From: CAZYBG01 sp964645155
Lineage (GTDB): Bacteria; Pseudomonadota; Alphaproteobacteria; Rhodobacterales; Rhodobacteraceae
Direction of reading: 5' to 3'
Assembly (NCBI GenBank): GCA_964645155.1
Contig: CAZYBG010000033.1
Span: forward strand, 1-30,207
Length of the DNA: 30,207 bases
In this document: one piece after another, positions 30,088 to 30,207 of the stretch
Numbering within the stretch: position 1 is the first letter of the stretch
How the letters are laid out: each line of letters begins with the position of its first letter
Notes under the pieces: model-generated
The model's database searches: none
The model's input: only the letters and a program-made list of their open reading frames with translations
Told to the model about the DNA's origin: nothing
Made by a program: the position numbers and the translations under genes

Positions 30088-30207
30088 CTAGATGCCGGCG
30101 GGGGCCTCGCCGGCAAGGGCCTTGTCGATCGCGCCGGCCGCCCCGGCCCGCGCCGCGCGGAGCCGCGCGGCCAGCGCCGCGACGCTCTCGGCCCCCGCCT
30201 CGCGCAG
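30088..30207 (-). CDS. C-terminal end of an unidentified protein (partial, 5' end beyond window)
   Basis: The minus strand has an open frame from the window edge to TAG at 30090-30088, giving 39 residues: a helical, alanine/arginine-rich tail (ESVAALAARLRAARAGAAGA, then IDKALAGEAPAGI). Codon use is like its neighbours. The frame is only 120 bases, so it could be chance in GC-rich DNA, but its position just upstream of the 88-residue gene on the same strand fits a real gene end. I do not recognise the family. Confidence 0.45.
   Translation of the reverse strand: MREAGAESVAALAARLRAARAGAAGAIDKALAGEAPAGI

Noticed and set aside
1..30207. CRISPR array, tRNA or rRNA genes
   Set aside because: No regularly spaced direct repeats, cloverleaf-like sequences or rRNA-like stretches were seen on either strand.

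Overview
The window is high-GC DNA (roughly two thirds G+C, higher in the right half by eye). Gene content and style point to an alphaproteobacterium, most likely Rhodobacteraceae/Paracoccaceae. Supporting signs are a sugar ABC transporter beside an FCD-type GntR regulator, an MttB-like protein encoded with FAD/GcvT fusion dehydrogenases, many 4-base ATGA/GTGA gene overlaps, and GC-rich intergenic hairpins. This assignment is an inference from style and remembered families. No rRNA, tRNA or CRISPR array is visible.

Region 1 (1-8207) is a carbohydrate uptake and catabolism locus. Leftward it encodes an ABC ATPase, a periplasmic sugar-binding protein and a MalF-type permease cut by the window edge. 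Rightward it encodes a GntR/FCD regulator, a metallo-beta-lactamase-fold hydrolase, a HAD phosphatase-like protein, a class II aldolase and an FGGY kinase. The kinase-aldolase pair suggests that an imported sugar or ketose is phosphorylated and cleaved. A 10-base motif (TGTATGCAAA) occurs both in the divergent ATPase/GntR promoter region and in front of the catabolic genes, so one regulator may control both arms.

Region 2 (8208-14252) is a mercury-resistance locus between two insertion-sequence graveyards. merR faces a leftward operon of merT, merP, merF, an unnamed protein of about 47 residues, a glutathione-reductase-like flavoprotein and merA. A typical MerR operator with a 19-bp spacer lies between merR and merT. 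The left graveyard holds an IS630-like N-terminus fused to an IS3-type OrfB fragment. The right one holds two IS3-type OrfA remnants.

Region 3 (14253-24904) starts with an HtrA-like protease and a small unknown gene. It then holds the most interesting part of the window, a six-gene leftward operon in which every junction overlaps. In transcription order the genes are an FAD/GcvT fusion dehydrogenase, a zinc-free quinone-oxidoreductase-like MDR protein, a homocysteine S-methyltransferase-like protein, a second FAD/GcvT fusion, a PEP mutase/isocitrate lyase-family protein and an MttB-family methyltransferase without pyrrolysine. A LysR regulator is divergent from it, with a perfect 15-base palindrome just before its start. 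Together they suggest oxidative and methyl-transfer demethylation of an unidentified methylated amine or betaine, with methyl groups passed to folate and possibly homocysteine.

Region 4 (24905-30207) continues with the LysR gene, a ketopantoate-reductase-like gene paired with an oxalyl-CoA-synthetase-like ligase, a divergent orphan Fe(III)-type binding protein, an 88-residue unknown protein and the C-terminal end of a gene cut by the right edge.
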